Positions 1-7,183 of a stretch of DNA of 10,155 bases are shown one piece after another. A program made the translations under genes and the position numbers. Origin of the DNA: Paramuribaculum sp. (lineage in GTDB: Bacteria; Bacteroidota; Bacteroidia; Bacteroidales; Muribaculaceae); NCBI GenBank assembly GCA_009775605.1, contig VSPV01000087.1:324-10478 (forward strand), given 5' to 3'. The notes beneath the pieces are model-generated. The model did no database searches. It was given only the letters and a program-made list of their open reading frames with translations, and was not told where the DNA came from. Each line of letters starts with the position of its first letter. Positions within the stretch are counted from its first letter, which is position 1.

Positions 1-102
1 ATCTATAGCTCCTGTGTATCCATGAATAAGAAAGATTTTGTTCTCATCGACATGAATAGGTATAGAATAATTTGATAAGCGGAATGTATTGTCTAATGCC
101 AT
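1..102 (-). CDS. Start of a gene running off the window; possible radical SAM/SPASM peptide maturase N-terminus
   Basis: An ATG at 102-100 opens a frame that stays free of stops for 34 codons to the window edge. The start lies inside the last codons of the transglutaminase gene, whose TAG is at 95-93, so the two genes overlap by 10 bases and are probably translationally coupled. The peptide begins MALDNTFRLSNYSIPIHV and contains IFLIHGYTGAID at residues 23-34. From memory, a short strand-rich leader with a (L/Y)-x-(H/N)-(G/T)-x-TGA-(I/V) signature is typical of the N-terminus of radical SAM/SPASM peptide maturases of Bacteroidota, before the CxxxCxxC cluster. The cluster itself lies outside the window, so the function is an inference. 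That this is a real gene is much surer than its name. Codon use is more A+T-rich than in the transglutaminase gene. Confidence 0.6.
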   Translation of the reverse strand, partial: MALDNTFRLSNYSIPIHVDENKIFLIHGYTGAID

Positions 103-2042
103 ATTATTTTGTTGTTATCTGATACTTCAAATATTCTTTCCTCCCGACCCCCCGTATGGTCGTGAAGCCACAGCAAAGCTCCGGCGGGAACTCCGGTGAA
201 TTTGATTTCATCGTCAGCCGGGGCAATCTGCCGTCCTGCCGACAGCCATTTGCCATCGGAAGCATAAAACAGTTCATATTCATGCCCGCGGCGTATACCA
301 TTGTCGTCATTGCGTATAAGAAAGCGGAGAGCACTCACCTTAGCCGGAGCGGGCAGTTCCAGACCGCCCCACGACCCGAGGTCGGAGGTATGGAAAAATG
401 TAAGCGCGTCGCCGTCGAAAAGCATCCCGGCACCGTTGCGCGGATAGTAAATGCTTGGTTTGTATCCGCCAATAACCTTGCCGCGGAGCGCCTTTCCTTC
501 CGGATTCAGAAATTCCACCTCGGCCATATTGCCGTATGTGCTGTCGGAGGAAACGTAGCGCAGATAGCGGAAATCGCGGTTCACAGAGGGAAGGGCCACA
601 GGTGTGTAGCGGAAATCGGGAGTATCGGCTATGACATGGAGCACCGTGGCATTTCTGAAACCGGGATTGTCCGCTCCCTCGAAGCGCCCTCCCACTATCG
701 ATGCCGGATAATCCTTCAGAGACTCCGAAACAGGATTTTTGCGCCATAATATCACGTCGCCCCGCTTGCCTGAGCTTTTGAATTCTTTTCTGTCGCCGCT
801 CTGCCCGAGAAGGAATGGATAACCGAACGGTCTGATTTCGCCCTCGGTATATGTAGCGGCCTGATAGACTATGTCTGTACCTACGTCGGCGAACCGAGCC
901 TCGCCACGGGAGTTGCACGCCCATGCCACCGGCTCCCAGCCCATAGGGGAAAACACGCACAGATACACGTATTCGGAATGCAGATTTCGCGGCACGGCGA
1001 CCGTAACATCGGCCACCGGGACAGCATCGAAATCGGCCGTGACATCCACCATCGAGGGACTGCGGAAGAGCGGAGGAACCGGCTCATGGCTCACCGCCGC
1101 CAGCGAATTGGGGTTTATGCCGTAAGCCTTACGGTATATTTTTGTAATGCCGGAACTGAAGCGGTTAAGGTGATGATCGGGGTTGTCCTCGGCGCCTGAG
1201 AAATCATGCCATCGCCCGTCGTTGTCAACCACGGCATTGAATATGTGAGCGCCATTATTGCGTCCCCACTGCGGAATGAAATTAAGCGTTACAGGAATGC
1301 CCACTGACCGCATGGCAAAAGCCGCCAAGGCGGCGTAATCGCCGCATATGCCGAATTTTATATTAAAGAGCGTAGAAGCCCGCATTGTAACCGGGAGAAC
1401 CCCGCCCAATGCAATATGAGCCGGAAGCCGACGCAGCGAATCATTGATGGCTATCGCCGCCTGGAGGGCGGTTGCTGTATCAGCCACGAGCGGTGCGAAC
1501 CGGCCGGCATATACCTCACGCCAAGGCTGCGCTTCTTCACTCCCCACGCGGTAGGGAAGCACGTATTCACAGAACTCGGCGAAAGACAGATGTCTGTTCC
1601 ATGGCTTGCCGAGGAGAGCCATAGCCCGGTCAACATTGTCTATCAGATAGGAGGCCGGAAGCGTGGCCGCGTCAAGCCGCTTTTCGAGCGGCGCGTCGGC
1701 ATACTGGGCGCCGCTGCGAAATTCGGCATAGATTGCCGGAATGTCGTACTCCGGCTGACGGATAGTATATACAGAGTCAATAAAGGCATAAAATTCGTCG
1801 ACCGCAGGCCCTGCTATGGTGCCCTTGCCGGCCATGTTGGCCACAAGGAAATGCATGGCGGCAGCGTGGAGCGAATCGCCGGGAGCAGAGTAATGGCCCA
1901 GCGCCTCGCCGAGTTCGCGGGTGTTAGCTCCGGCCTGGTGCATCGTGGCCTCGAGAGCGTCGCTCACCGGGGCGCGTCCACACGCGCCCGCAGCCATCGC
2001 CACAGCAAGAAGCATCAGTCTATTTCGAAACTTCCAGATCAT
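93..2042 (-). CDS. Transglutaminase-like lipoprotein with C-terminal discoidin-like domain
   Basis: This 649-residue protein begins with a basic and hydrophobic signal (residues 1-20) ending in AAGAC, so Cys21 is the likely lipidation site and the protein should be anchored in the envelope facing outward. The transglutaminase/papain-like core is at about 200-300. Its catalytic triad is visible: Cys233 in FGICGDYA, His266 in GAHIFNAV and Asp280 in WHDFSG. Residues about 340-430 look like a beta-sandwich. Residues about 490-649 resemble an F5/8 type C (discoidin) carbohydrate-binding fold (FRYLRYVSSDS, MLFDGDALTFF, FEVSD). Such proteins may be proteases, amidases or cross-linkers; the substrate cannot be read from sequence. 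The ATG overlaps the TGA of the upstream small secreted protein as ATGA, and the next gene starts before this one ends, so all three form one coupled operon. G+C is high, like the host average. Confidence 0.88.
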   Translation of the reverse strand: MIWKFRNRLMLLAVAMAAGACGRAPVSDALEATMHQAGANTRELGEALGHYSAPGDSLHAAAMHFLVANMAGKGTIAGPAVDEFYAFIDSVYTIRQPEYDIPAIYAEFRSGAQYADAPLEKRLDAATLPASYLIDNVDRAMALLGKPWNRHLSFAEFCEYVLPYRVGSEEAQPWREVYAGRFAPLVADTATALQAAIAINDSLRRLPAHIALGGVLPVTMRASTLFNIKFGICGDYAALAAFAMRSVGIPVTLNFIPQWGRNNGAHIFNAVVDNDGRWHDFSGAEDNPDHHLNRFSSGITKIYRKAYGINPNSLAAVSHEPVPPLFRSPSMVDVTADFDAVPVADVTVAVPRNLHSEYVYLCVFSPMGWEPVAWACNSRGEARFADVGTDIVYQAATYTEGEIRPFGYPFLLGQSGDRKEFKSSGKRGDVILWRKNPVSESLKDYPASIVGGRFEGADNPGFRNATVLHVIADTPDFRYTPVALPSVNRDFRYLRYVSSDSTYGNMAEVEFLNPEGKALRGKVIGGYKPSIYYPRNGAGMLFDGDALTFFHTSDLGSWGGLELPAPAKVSALRFLIRNDDNGIRRGHEYELFYASDGKWLSAGRQIAPADDEIKFTGVPAGALLWLHDHTGGREERIFEVSDNNKIIWH

Positions 2043-2374
2043 TGGCGGCTCCCGATTATCATACTTAACATATAGCTTTCGCCGGGAAGCAGCATCCGGC
2101 CGTCACCATGACCCAGACGGTCGCTGCCGGTAGAGATCTGCTGCACGGCCAGAATACCACTCTCATCGGTTATCTCCACAGAGACGTTCTGCGAAGGCAG
2201 AGTTGTATGGATATAGTCGAACCATGCCGTGGGAATCACCGGGGGCATCCGTTCCGGATCTTCCGGCCTCAACGGTCTTTCATCGGGGATATTTGCAACA
2301 AGATTAATTGCAGTCTCAGCCATACATCCGAGGCTGGTGAAGGCTACCAGCAGTGCGATAATGATTGCTTTCAT
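2039..2374 (-). CDS. Small secreted DUF3244-like protein
   Basis: The protein has 111 residues with a clear signal peptide (MKAIIIALLVAFTSLGCMA). Signal peptidase I cleavage after Ala19 is likely; Cys17 is a poor lipobox candidate. A proline-rich linker (about 26-50) is followed by a short beta-sandwich-like part: VSVEITDESG at 64-73, then a turn, then MLLPGESYMLSMIIG at 94-108. This strand pattern resembles DUF3244 proteins of Bacteroidales, which have no established function that I know of. I chose the ATG at 2374 rather than the in-frame ATG at 2422, because the longer version adds 16 residues before the signal peptide and would begin upstream of the predicted transcript start. It overlaps the transglutaminase start by four bases, and so is the first gene of that operon. 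A secreted partner, substrate or ligand role is only a guess. Confidence 0.8.
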   Translation of the reverse strand: MKAIIIALLVAFTSLGCMAETAINLVANIPDERPLRPEDPERMPPVIPTAWFDYIHTTLPSQNVSVEITDESGILAVQQISTGSDRLGHGDGRMLLPGESYMLSMIIGSRQ

Positions 2375-2406
2375 ATTGGAAATGTTTTCCGCAAAGAAAG
2401 CTAACC

Positions 2407-2439
2407 CAAAATTACCCTGCAAATTTTCAGATTAACAAA
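2407..2439 (-). promoter_or_regulatory. Bacteroidota-type promoter for the small protein / transglutaminase operon
   Basis: Read on the minus strand, TTTG (2439-2436), a 21-base spacer and TAATTTTG (2414-2407) match the primary sigma pattern TTTG-N19-21-TAnnTTTG. Transcription would begin near 2400, leaving a leader of about 26 bases before the ATG at 2374. This supports the short start of that gene. Confidence 0.75.
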
Positions 2440-2490
2440 AGGTAACAGGCTGCAAGATGACAGAAACCGCCTATTAACAAGAAGTAACAG
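2431..2490 (-). promoter_or_regulatory. Tandem TGTTA direct repeats, candidate operator
   Basis: Two 18-base copies at 2431-2448 and 2473-2490 match at 16 of 18 positions and start 42 bases apart, about four helical turns. On the minus strand each copy holds two TGTTA pentamers exactly 10 bases apart. The plus-strand complements TAACA begin at 2433, 2443, 2475 and 2485. The downstream copy overlaps the -33 box of the operon promoter. Two direct repeats one turn apart suit a protein that binds as a head-to-tail dimer, as LytTR-type or similar regulators do. The binding protein is unknown; the neighbouring TPR-HTH regulator is the obvious candidate. Confidence 0.6.
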
Positions 2491-2531
2491 CGACTGATTC
2501 TCAATAGTTTGCAGACAACATCACGACAGTA

Positions 2532-4187
2532 TCAGAAAGACCGCAAGAATTCGTCCCAGTCGGCCGACCGATCGCCCTTACCATACTTACGGCTCAGGCG
2601 CAACCTTGCCATACCGACTCCGTGAGCGCTTGCGCCAATAAGCACGGAGATACTTTTGTTACCAAGATCGAGGCGCGCCAGAAGCGACACACGGTATTCC
2701 CGCTCCGTGAGTCCCAACGCGCGCAGCCGCGTGCAGAACCCGGGGAGCACTTCATCCAGTGCTTCCTCAAGCGAAGACCAATCGGGATCGGTCATTTTAT
2801 CAACGCGTGAGCCTTCCAGCAGCGATTTAATCCTCAATATGGCCTCCTGAGCGCTCAGCTCGCGGTCTGTGCGGGCTTCCACCAGTTTCTTCATTTCCGA
2901 GCGCAATTCAATACTTTCCCTTCCAAGCTTACGGTTCTCATCCTCCAACTCGTCCATGGTTTTCTCCATACGAAGCTTTTCAAGCTCCATGCGATATGTC
3001 CGGGAGCGCTGACGGTAATAGATAATCAGTCCTAAGCTGAGGAAGATTGACAACAAAGCTATTAAAGCGAAAATAGTTCGCCTGAGACGGTCGCCTTCGG
3101 CTTGCAACTCAATATTCTCACGTTCGTGAAGAGAATAATTGTAACTGCTCTCAGTCCTAAGCATCAGCTCCCGATTCTCAGTCAGACGCAAGGAATCGAG
3201 TAAGTGATGATAAGCCTCAATATGTTCGATGGCCTTTTCAGGATTTTTCAAATGCAGATAACACTGGGCCAACCCATTATGACCGAACATACGGCCATAT
3301 GGAGTGCCCGACTCAACACGAAGATTGCTATAATAGATACATGAATCCCACTCTTCCCTGTTAAGGTATAAACAAGCTAATACTGCATTTCGCACGTCTT
3401 CTTCCGTTGACAACACCGTACTTATCGGGCCAAGACTCCTTAATATTGAATCCGCTCTATAAAAATCTCCTGACTTTATAGACAAATACACATACTCTAA
3501 TTCAAGATTATCAGACAGAGCCTTGTCTCCATATACATTTGCCATTTCCTTAGCCATCACAAAACTCTTTTCAGCACTATCTGATTTCTCCATATACATA
3601 TATATCTGTCCTATTTTCTTCAATGCCTCTATTACACTGGAAGTGTCATTCTTTATAGCGGTAAGCGTTTTGTATGTTTGGGCATGATTCAGAGCCTGAG
3701 TATAAAAAAACTGGCTAAGATAAAGATCTCTCATCCGAGCATGAATACAAGCTTGGAAGCCAATATTCTCATCCGAACTCATTGCAAGTAGGGCGCGGCC
3801 GAAGTAATCGAGGGCGCGGGGATAGTCGCCCATGTCGGAGTAAACGCGGCCGGCATAATAGAAGGCCTCGGGGCGGAGAGTGTCGGAGGTGCGGTGAGTG
3901 TAGTAGTCCAGGGCCGGGCGCAGCATGGAGTCGGAGGTGTGGGTGATATATGCCTTGTCGGCCGCCTTGACCATGAGCAGACGCCAGCGCATGGCCACGT
4001 CATCGGGCGCGTCGGCCATAAGCGGCTTCAGCTCCAGCAGCACACGCGCAGCCGAGTCGGGGCCCGCATGCTCGGCCAGTGAGTCGGCCAGGTCAAGCTC
4101 CGCGTGGAGGCGCGAGCGCCCGCAGCCGCAGGCCGAGGCCAGCAGCAGACCCAGAAGAAAGATTATGGCGAGGCGCGAAGTGTTCAT
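2532..4187 (-). CDS. TPR-containing transmembrane HTH regulator (locus 1)
   Basis: The 551-residue protein has a signal sequence with LLLASAC (Cys20 is a possible lipobox Cys), then TPR-like helical pairs through about residue 350 (for example AFYYAGRVYSDMGDYPRALDYFGRAL and CYLHLKNPEKAIEHIEAYH). One strong membrane segment lies at about 371-391 (TIFALIALLSIFLSLGLIIY), a charged coiled coil at about 393-445 and a C-terminal HTH-like region at about 490-535 (LGLTEREYRVSLLARL, then GNKSISVLIGASAHGVGMARLRLSRKYG). The expected layout is a periplasmic TPR sensor linked through one helix to a cytoplasmic DNA-binding domain, a one-component membrane regulator common in Bacteroidota. I chose the ATG at 4187, because the in-frame ATG at 4223 sits in the -7 promoter region. 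The first about 135 codons are about 63% G+C, while codons about 136-350 drop to about 34%. Its likely target is the operon just downstream, 157 bases away. Confidence 0.85.
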   Translation of the reverse strand: MNTSRLAIIFLLGLLLASACGCGRSRLHAELDLADSLAEHAGPDSAARVLLELKPLMADAPDDVAMRWRLLMVKAADKAYITHTSDSMLRPALDYYTHRTSDTLRPEAFYYAGRVYSDMGDYPRALDYFGRALLAMSSDENIGFQACIHARMRDLYLSQFFYTQALNHAQTYKTLTAIKNDTSSVIEALKKIGQIYMYMEKSDSAEKSFVMAKEMANVYGDKALSDNLELEYVYLSIKSGDFYRADSILRSLGPISTVLSTEEDVRNAVLACLYLNREEWDSCIYYSNLRVESGTPYGRMFGHNGLAQCYLHLKNPEKAIEHIEAYHHLLDSLRLTENRELMLRTESSYNYSLHERENIELQAEGDRLRRTIFALIALLSIFLSLGLIIYYRQRSRTYRMELEKLRMEKTMDELEDENRKLGRESIELRSEMKKLVEARTDRELSAQEAILRIKSLLEGSRVDKMTDPDWSSLEEALDEVLPGFCTRLRALGLTEREYRVSLLARLDLGNKSISVLIGASAHGVGMARLRLSRKYGKGDRSADWDEFLRSF

Positions 4188-4220
4188 AAACCGAAAGTGT
4201 GTGTCGCAGCAGCGCGGACT

Positions 4221-4252
4221 CAAAGATACGACAACTCCCCCGCCCCGCCAAA
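4221..4252 (-). promoter_or_regulatory. Consensus Bacteroidota promoter for the locus 1 regulator
   Basis: On the minus strand, TTTG (4252-4249), a 20-base spacer and TATCTTTG (4228-4221) match the primary sigma consensus at every fixed position. Transcription should start near 4214 with a leader of about 27 bases to the ATG at 4187. It is divergent from the tRNA promoter, and the -33 boxes are 64 bases apart. Confidence 0.8.
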
Positions 4253-4316
4253 TTTATTTGCCCCTCCCCCAGCGCGGGTATGCGGAAAGGAAGTTACACA
4301 AATTTCAAGGTGATGC

Positions 4317-4348
4317 GTTGCGCGTGTCGCAAATAATAGCTACTTTTG
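4317..4348 (+). promoter_or_regulatory. Near-consensus promoter for tRNA-Arg and the sugar operon
   Basis: GTTG (4317-4320), a 20-base spacer and TACTTTTG (4341-4348) differ from TTTG-N20-TAnnTTTG at a single base. Transcription would begin near 4355, giving a precursor of about 90 bases before the tRNA. No terminator or second promoter is evident between the tRNA and the MFS gene, so this promoter may drive all three genes. Confidence 0.7.
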
Positions 4349-4445
4349 CCTGAAATTGCATGGTAGCGCCTATGCGGAAAGAGCAGCATCCGGCGCCATC
4401 AGCAGAAACGGCATACAGCGCCACGGGCCACGGCGCCCCTCGCAA

Positions 4446-4520
4446 GCCCCGGTAGTTCAACGGATAGAATAGAAGTTTCCTAAACTTTTGATAGCAGTTC
4501 GATTCTGCTCCGGGGTACCA
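4446..4520 (+). tRNA. tRNA-Arg (anticodon CCT)
   Basis: The cloverleaf is complete. The acceptor stem is 4446-4452 with 4510-4516 (first pair G-T), the D arm 4455-4470 and the anticodon stem 4472-4476 with 4484-4488. The anticodon loop TTCCTAA puts CCT at 4479-4481, reading AGG. The variable region has four bases. The T stem AGCAG/CTGCT surrounds the loop TTCGATT (4498-4504). The discriminator is A4517 and CCA is encoded at 4518-4520. It lies 31 bases before the MFS start and may be processed from a shared transcript. Confidence 0.95.
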
Positions 4521-4551
4521 CAACAATCAATCAAATATCATCGGAAAAACT

Positions 4552-5913
4552 ATGGACTCAACCCGGCAGCCGGCTGCCCGCAAGACCTCTCCCCTGGCAT
4601 GGGTGCCCTCGGTGTACTTCGCCATGGGCCTGCCTTTCGTGGCCCTCAATCTTGTGGCCGTAATCATGTTCAACAACCTCGGCGTGGACAAGGCGCAGAT
4701 CGCATTCTGGACCTCCCTGCTCACACTGCCCTACACGCTGAAATTCCTCTGGAGCCCGCTGCTTGAGATATACTGGACCAAAAAGAACTTCGTGGTGGCA
4801 ACGCAGGCCATCTCGGGCTTCTGCTTCGCCCTGATAGCGTTCCTGCTGCCGCTGCCCGACTTCTTCAACTACACCATAGCCGTAATGGCCGTGATAGCCC
4901 TCTCGGGCGCCACCCACGACATAGCCACCGACGGCATCTACCTCACCGCCCTCGACAAGAAGACGCAGTCGACCTACATAGGCTGGCAGGGAGCCTTCTA
5001 CAACCTCGCCAAAGTGCTCGCCAACGGCGGACTGGTGTGGCTGGCCGGCGTGCTGATGACCCACTACAAGGCCACCAACCCCGAGCGCGCTCCCTTCTAC
5101 GCCTGGATGATAATCATGGGCATACTCGGCGCCCTGCTCATCTGCGTGGCCGTGTACCACTACTTCGTGCTCCCCACCGGCTCCCGCGCTTCCGACGCCC
5201 CCAAAGGCACCTCCGAGGCCATGAAGTCGATGGTGAGAGTGCTCACCGACTTCTTCCGCAAACGCTTCATCTGGTATTACATCATCTTCATCGTCTGCTA
5301 CCGCCTCACCGAGGGCTTCGCCATGAAGATGGTGCCCATATTCCTGCAGGCTCCGCTGGCCGAGGGTGGTCTGGCACTCAGCAACGAGGAAATGGGAACG
5401 ATTTACGGCGTGTTCGGCACCGTGGCCTTCATAATAGGCTCGATACTCGGCGGCTACTACATAGCCCGCTTCGGCCTGAAGAAGGTGCTGTTCTCGCTCG
5501 TGTGCATATTCAACGTGCCCTTCGTCATCTACTTCCTCTTCTCCGTGTTCATTCCCCAGAACCTCTGGGTGATAGGCACCGGACTGGTGGCTGAATACTT
5601 CTGCTACGGATTCGGCTTCGTGGGCCTCACGCTCTTCATGATGCAGCAGGTGGCTCCCGGCAAGCACTCCATGGCCCACTACGCGTTCGCCTCGGCCATA
5701 ATGAACCTCGGCGTGATGCTGCCCGGCATGATAAGCGGCTGGATATGCGAGCGCACCGGCTACGAGCTCTTCTTCATCATAGCCCTGGTGATGGCCGCTC
5801 CCGCGTTCCTGCTTACATGGTTCGTGCCCTTCACCCACCCCGACAAGACCGAAGGCGAAGCCCGCGAGGCTGTCGACTCGGCCGTGGAAGGCGAGGAAGG
5901 CTCACAGTTCTGA
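4552..5913 (+). CDS. AmpG/PAT-like MFS transporter, probable disaccharide importer
   Basis: The protein has 453 residues, normal for the family, with about 12 hydrophobic segments. Residues 55-71 (SLLTLPYTLKFLWSPLL) and 118-134 (SGATHDIATDGIYLTAL) are the conserved loops of the PAT/AmpG branch of the major facilitator superfamily. Family members carry muropeptides or, in Bacteroidota sugar loci, oligosaccharides. The following gene is a GH130 phosphorylase, so I infer import across the inner membrane of the disaccharide that enzyme splits, not a role in beta-lactamase induction. The acidic tail (434-453) is likely cytoplasmic. The gene starts 31 bases after the tRNA and ends 74 bases before the GH130 gene, with no terminator between. 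It is strongly G+C-rich with codon use skewed to C-ending codons, which also creates a long false frame on the opposite strand. Confidence 0.87.
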   Translation: MDSTRQPAARKTSPLAWVPSVYFAMGLPFVALNLVAVIMFNNLGVDKAQIAFWTSLLTLPYTLKFLWSPLLEIYWTKKNFVVATQAISGFCFALIAFLLPLPDFFNYTIAVMAVIALSGATHDIATDGIYLTALDKKTQSTYIGWQGAFYNLAKVLANGGLVWLAGVLMTHYKATNPERAPFYAWMIIMGILGALLICVAVYHYFVLPTGSRASDAPKGTSEAMKSMVRVLTDFFRKRFIWYYIIFIVCYRLTEGFAMKMVPIFLQAPLAEGGLALSNEEMGTIYGVFGTVAFIIGSILGGYYIARFGLKKVLFSLVCIFNVPFVIYFLFSVFIPQNLWVIGTGLVAEYFCYGFGFVGLTLFMMQQVAPGKHSMAHYAFASAIMNLGVMLPGMISGWICERTGYELFFIIALVMAAPAFLLTWFVPFTHPDKTEGEAREAVDSAVEGEEGSQF

Positions 5914-5987
5914 ACGCCGCAAATGACCGCGACAGCTTCATACGATATATAAAATCCTAAATAAACAACACCCTTTTTCACAAACAC

Positions 5988-6995
5988 ATGAAACATCTCG
6001 AAATCATCGGACAGCCGCTTCCCGAAATACCCTGGCAGGACCGCCCCGAGGGCTGCAAGGAAGTAATGTGGCGCTACTCGGAGAACCCCGTGATTCCCCG
6101 CGACGCCCTGTCGACATCCAACAGTATATTCAACTCGGCCGTAGTGCCTTTCAAGAAAGGAAAATACAACTTCGCCGGAGTGTTCCGCTGCGACGACACC
6201 AACCGCCGCATGCGCATCCATGCCGGTTTCTCAGTCGACGGCTTCAAATGGGACATCAACGAAGAAGACATCTGCCTTGAAGGCGCCGACCCCGAAGTGG
6301 GCGAATGGGTCTACGGCTACGATCCCCGCGTGGCCAAGATCGGCGACCGCTTCATCGTCACCTGGTGCAACGGCTACCACGGCCCCACAATCGGCATAGC
6401 CTGGACCACCGACTTCGAAACGTTCCATCAGCTTGAGAACGCCTTCCTCCCCTACAACCGCAACGGCGTGATGTTCCCCCGCAAGATCAACGGCAACTAC
6501 GCCATGCTCTCGCGCCCCAGCGACACCGGCCACACCGCCTTCGGTGACATATTCTACAGTGAGTCGCCCGACCTCGAGTTCTGGGGACACCACCGCCACG
6601 TAATGGCTCCCGCCCCCTTCGAGCTCTCCGCATGGCAGTGCATGAAAATCGGCGCCGGCCCCATACCCATCGAGACCTCCGAAGGCTGGCTGCTGCTCTA
6701 CCACGGCGTGCTCCGCTCCTGCAACGGCTACGTCTACGCCTTCGGCTCGGCCCTGCTCGACCTCGAGCAGCCCTGGAAGGTGCTTGCCCGCAGCGGCCCA
6801 TATCTGATCTCGCCCCGCGAAATCTACGAGCTCACCGGCGACGTGCCCAACGTCACCTTCCCCTGCGCCGCCCTCCACGACCCCGAGACAGGACGTCTGG
6901 CCGTGTACTACGGCTGCGCCGACACCGTGACCGGCCTCGCCTTCGCCTACATCCCCGAACTCGTAGAGTGGACCAAAAAGAACTCCATCGTCTGA
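5988..6995 (+). CDS. GH130 glycoside phosphorylase, probable beta-1,4-mannosyl-GlcNAc phosphorylase
   Basis: The 335-residue protein is a single five-bladed beta-propeller of the GH130 family. Its length and motifs (NSIFNSAVVPF at 45-55, AGVFRCDD at 63-70, RIHAGFSVDG at 76-85) fit subfamily GH130_2 better than the longer GH130_1 mannosylglucose phosphorylases. Asp112 in YGYDPRV is the expected proton donor. Basic residues in NRNGVMFPRK, LSRPSD (Arg176) and LLYHG (His239) sit where the family binds phosphate. Characterised relatives in Bacteroides phosphorolyse beta-1,4-mannosyl-GlcNAc from N-glycan cores, releasing mannose 1-phosphate in the cytoplasm. The pairing with an upstream importer fits this. 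No GH26, epimerase, SusC or SusD gene is in view, so mannan-type substrates are not supported but not excluded. The exact substrate is an inference. Confidence 0.87.
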   Translation: MKHLEIIGQPLPEIPWQDRPEGCKEVMWRYSENPVIPRDALSTSNSIFNSAVVPFKKGKYNFAGVFRCDDTNRRMRIHAGFSVDGFKWDINEEDICLEGADPEVGEWVYGYDPRVAKIGDRFIVTWCNGYHGPTIGIAWTTDFETFHQLENAFLPYNRNGVMFPRKINGNYAMLSRPSDTGHTAFGDIFYSESPDLEFWGHHRHVMAPAPFELSAWQCMKIGAGPIPIETSEGWLLLYHGVLRSCNGYVYAFGSALLDLEQPWKVLARSGPYLISPREIYELTGDVPNVTFPCAALHDPETGRLAVYYGCADTVTGLAFAYIPELVEWTKKNSIV

Positions 6996-7012
6996 TCCGG
7001 TAGCCTCCGGGA

Positions 7013-7144
7013 GGAAGTGTTGCAAAACCGCGAAAAGTAGGGCTGCTCCATGGAGCAGCCGAATTCAACGCGTTGACTCGCAGCGGATGCACGAGCGTAC
7101 ATCCCTACAATTCGGACGGTAATTTGATTTTTGCAACACCTTCC
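7013..7144. repeat. 132-base palindromic repeat element (MITE/REP-like)
   Basis: The ends are inverted repeats of 15 pairs with one bulged base: 7013-7027 pairs with 7129-7144 (GTGTTGCAAAA against TTTTGCAACAC). Inside are a perfect 20-base palindrome at 7041-7060 (GGCTGCTCCATGGAGCAGCC), a 12-base palindrome at 7065-7076 (TCAACGCGTTGA) and a hairpin GGATG/CATCC with inner ACG/CGT at 7085-7104. CCGAATT at 7059-7065 is mirrored by AATTCGG at 7109-7115. No coding potential and no clear target-site duplication are visible. It lies 17 bases past the GH130 stop and before the terminator. It looks like a non-autonomous mobile repeat. Confidence 0.65.
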
Positions 7145-7183
7145 AACCAAAAGAAGGCCACCCGCCCCGACATAAAAAACCTC

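Noticed and set aside
156..749. 197-codon plus-strand frame opposite the transglutaminase gene
   Set aside because: Low-complexity shadow of a gene with good domain evidence; no promoter or family features. The plus-strand frame at 1416-2075 is rejected for the same reason.
2375..2422. Longer start of the locus 1 small secreted protein
   Set aside because: It would put 16 polar residues before the signal peptide and begin upstream of the predicted transcript start.
4188..4223. Longer start of the locus 1 regulator
   Set aside because: The ATG at 4223 lies within the -7 promoter element, and the shorter start gives a normal signal sequence.
4446..4520. tRNA-Arg as an integration site for a mobile island
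   Set aside because: No second copy of the tRNA 3' end and no integrase are visible in the window; a standard operon follows immediately.
4558..5838. 426-codon open frame on the minus strand opposite the MFS gene
   Set aside because: It is a mirror of strongly C-ending codon use. The product is rich in His, Glu and Gly without recognisable domains, while the plus strand encodes a clear transporter.
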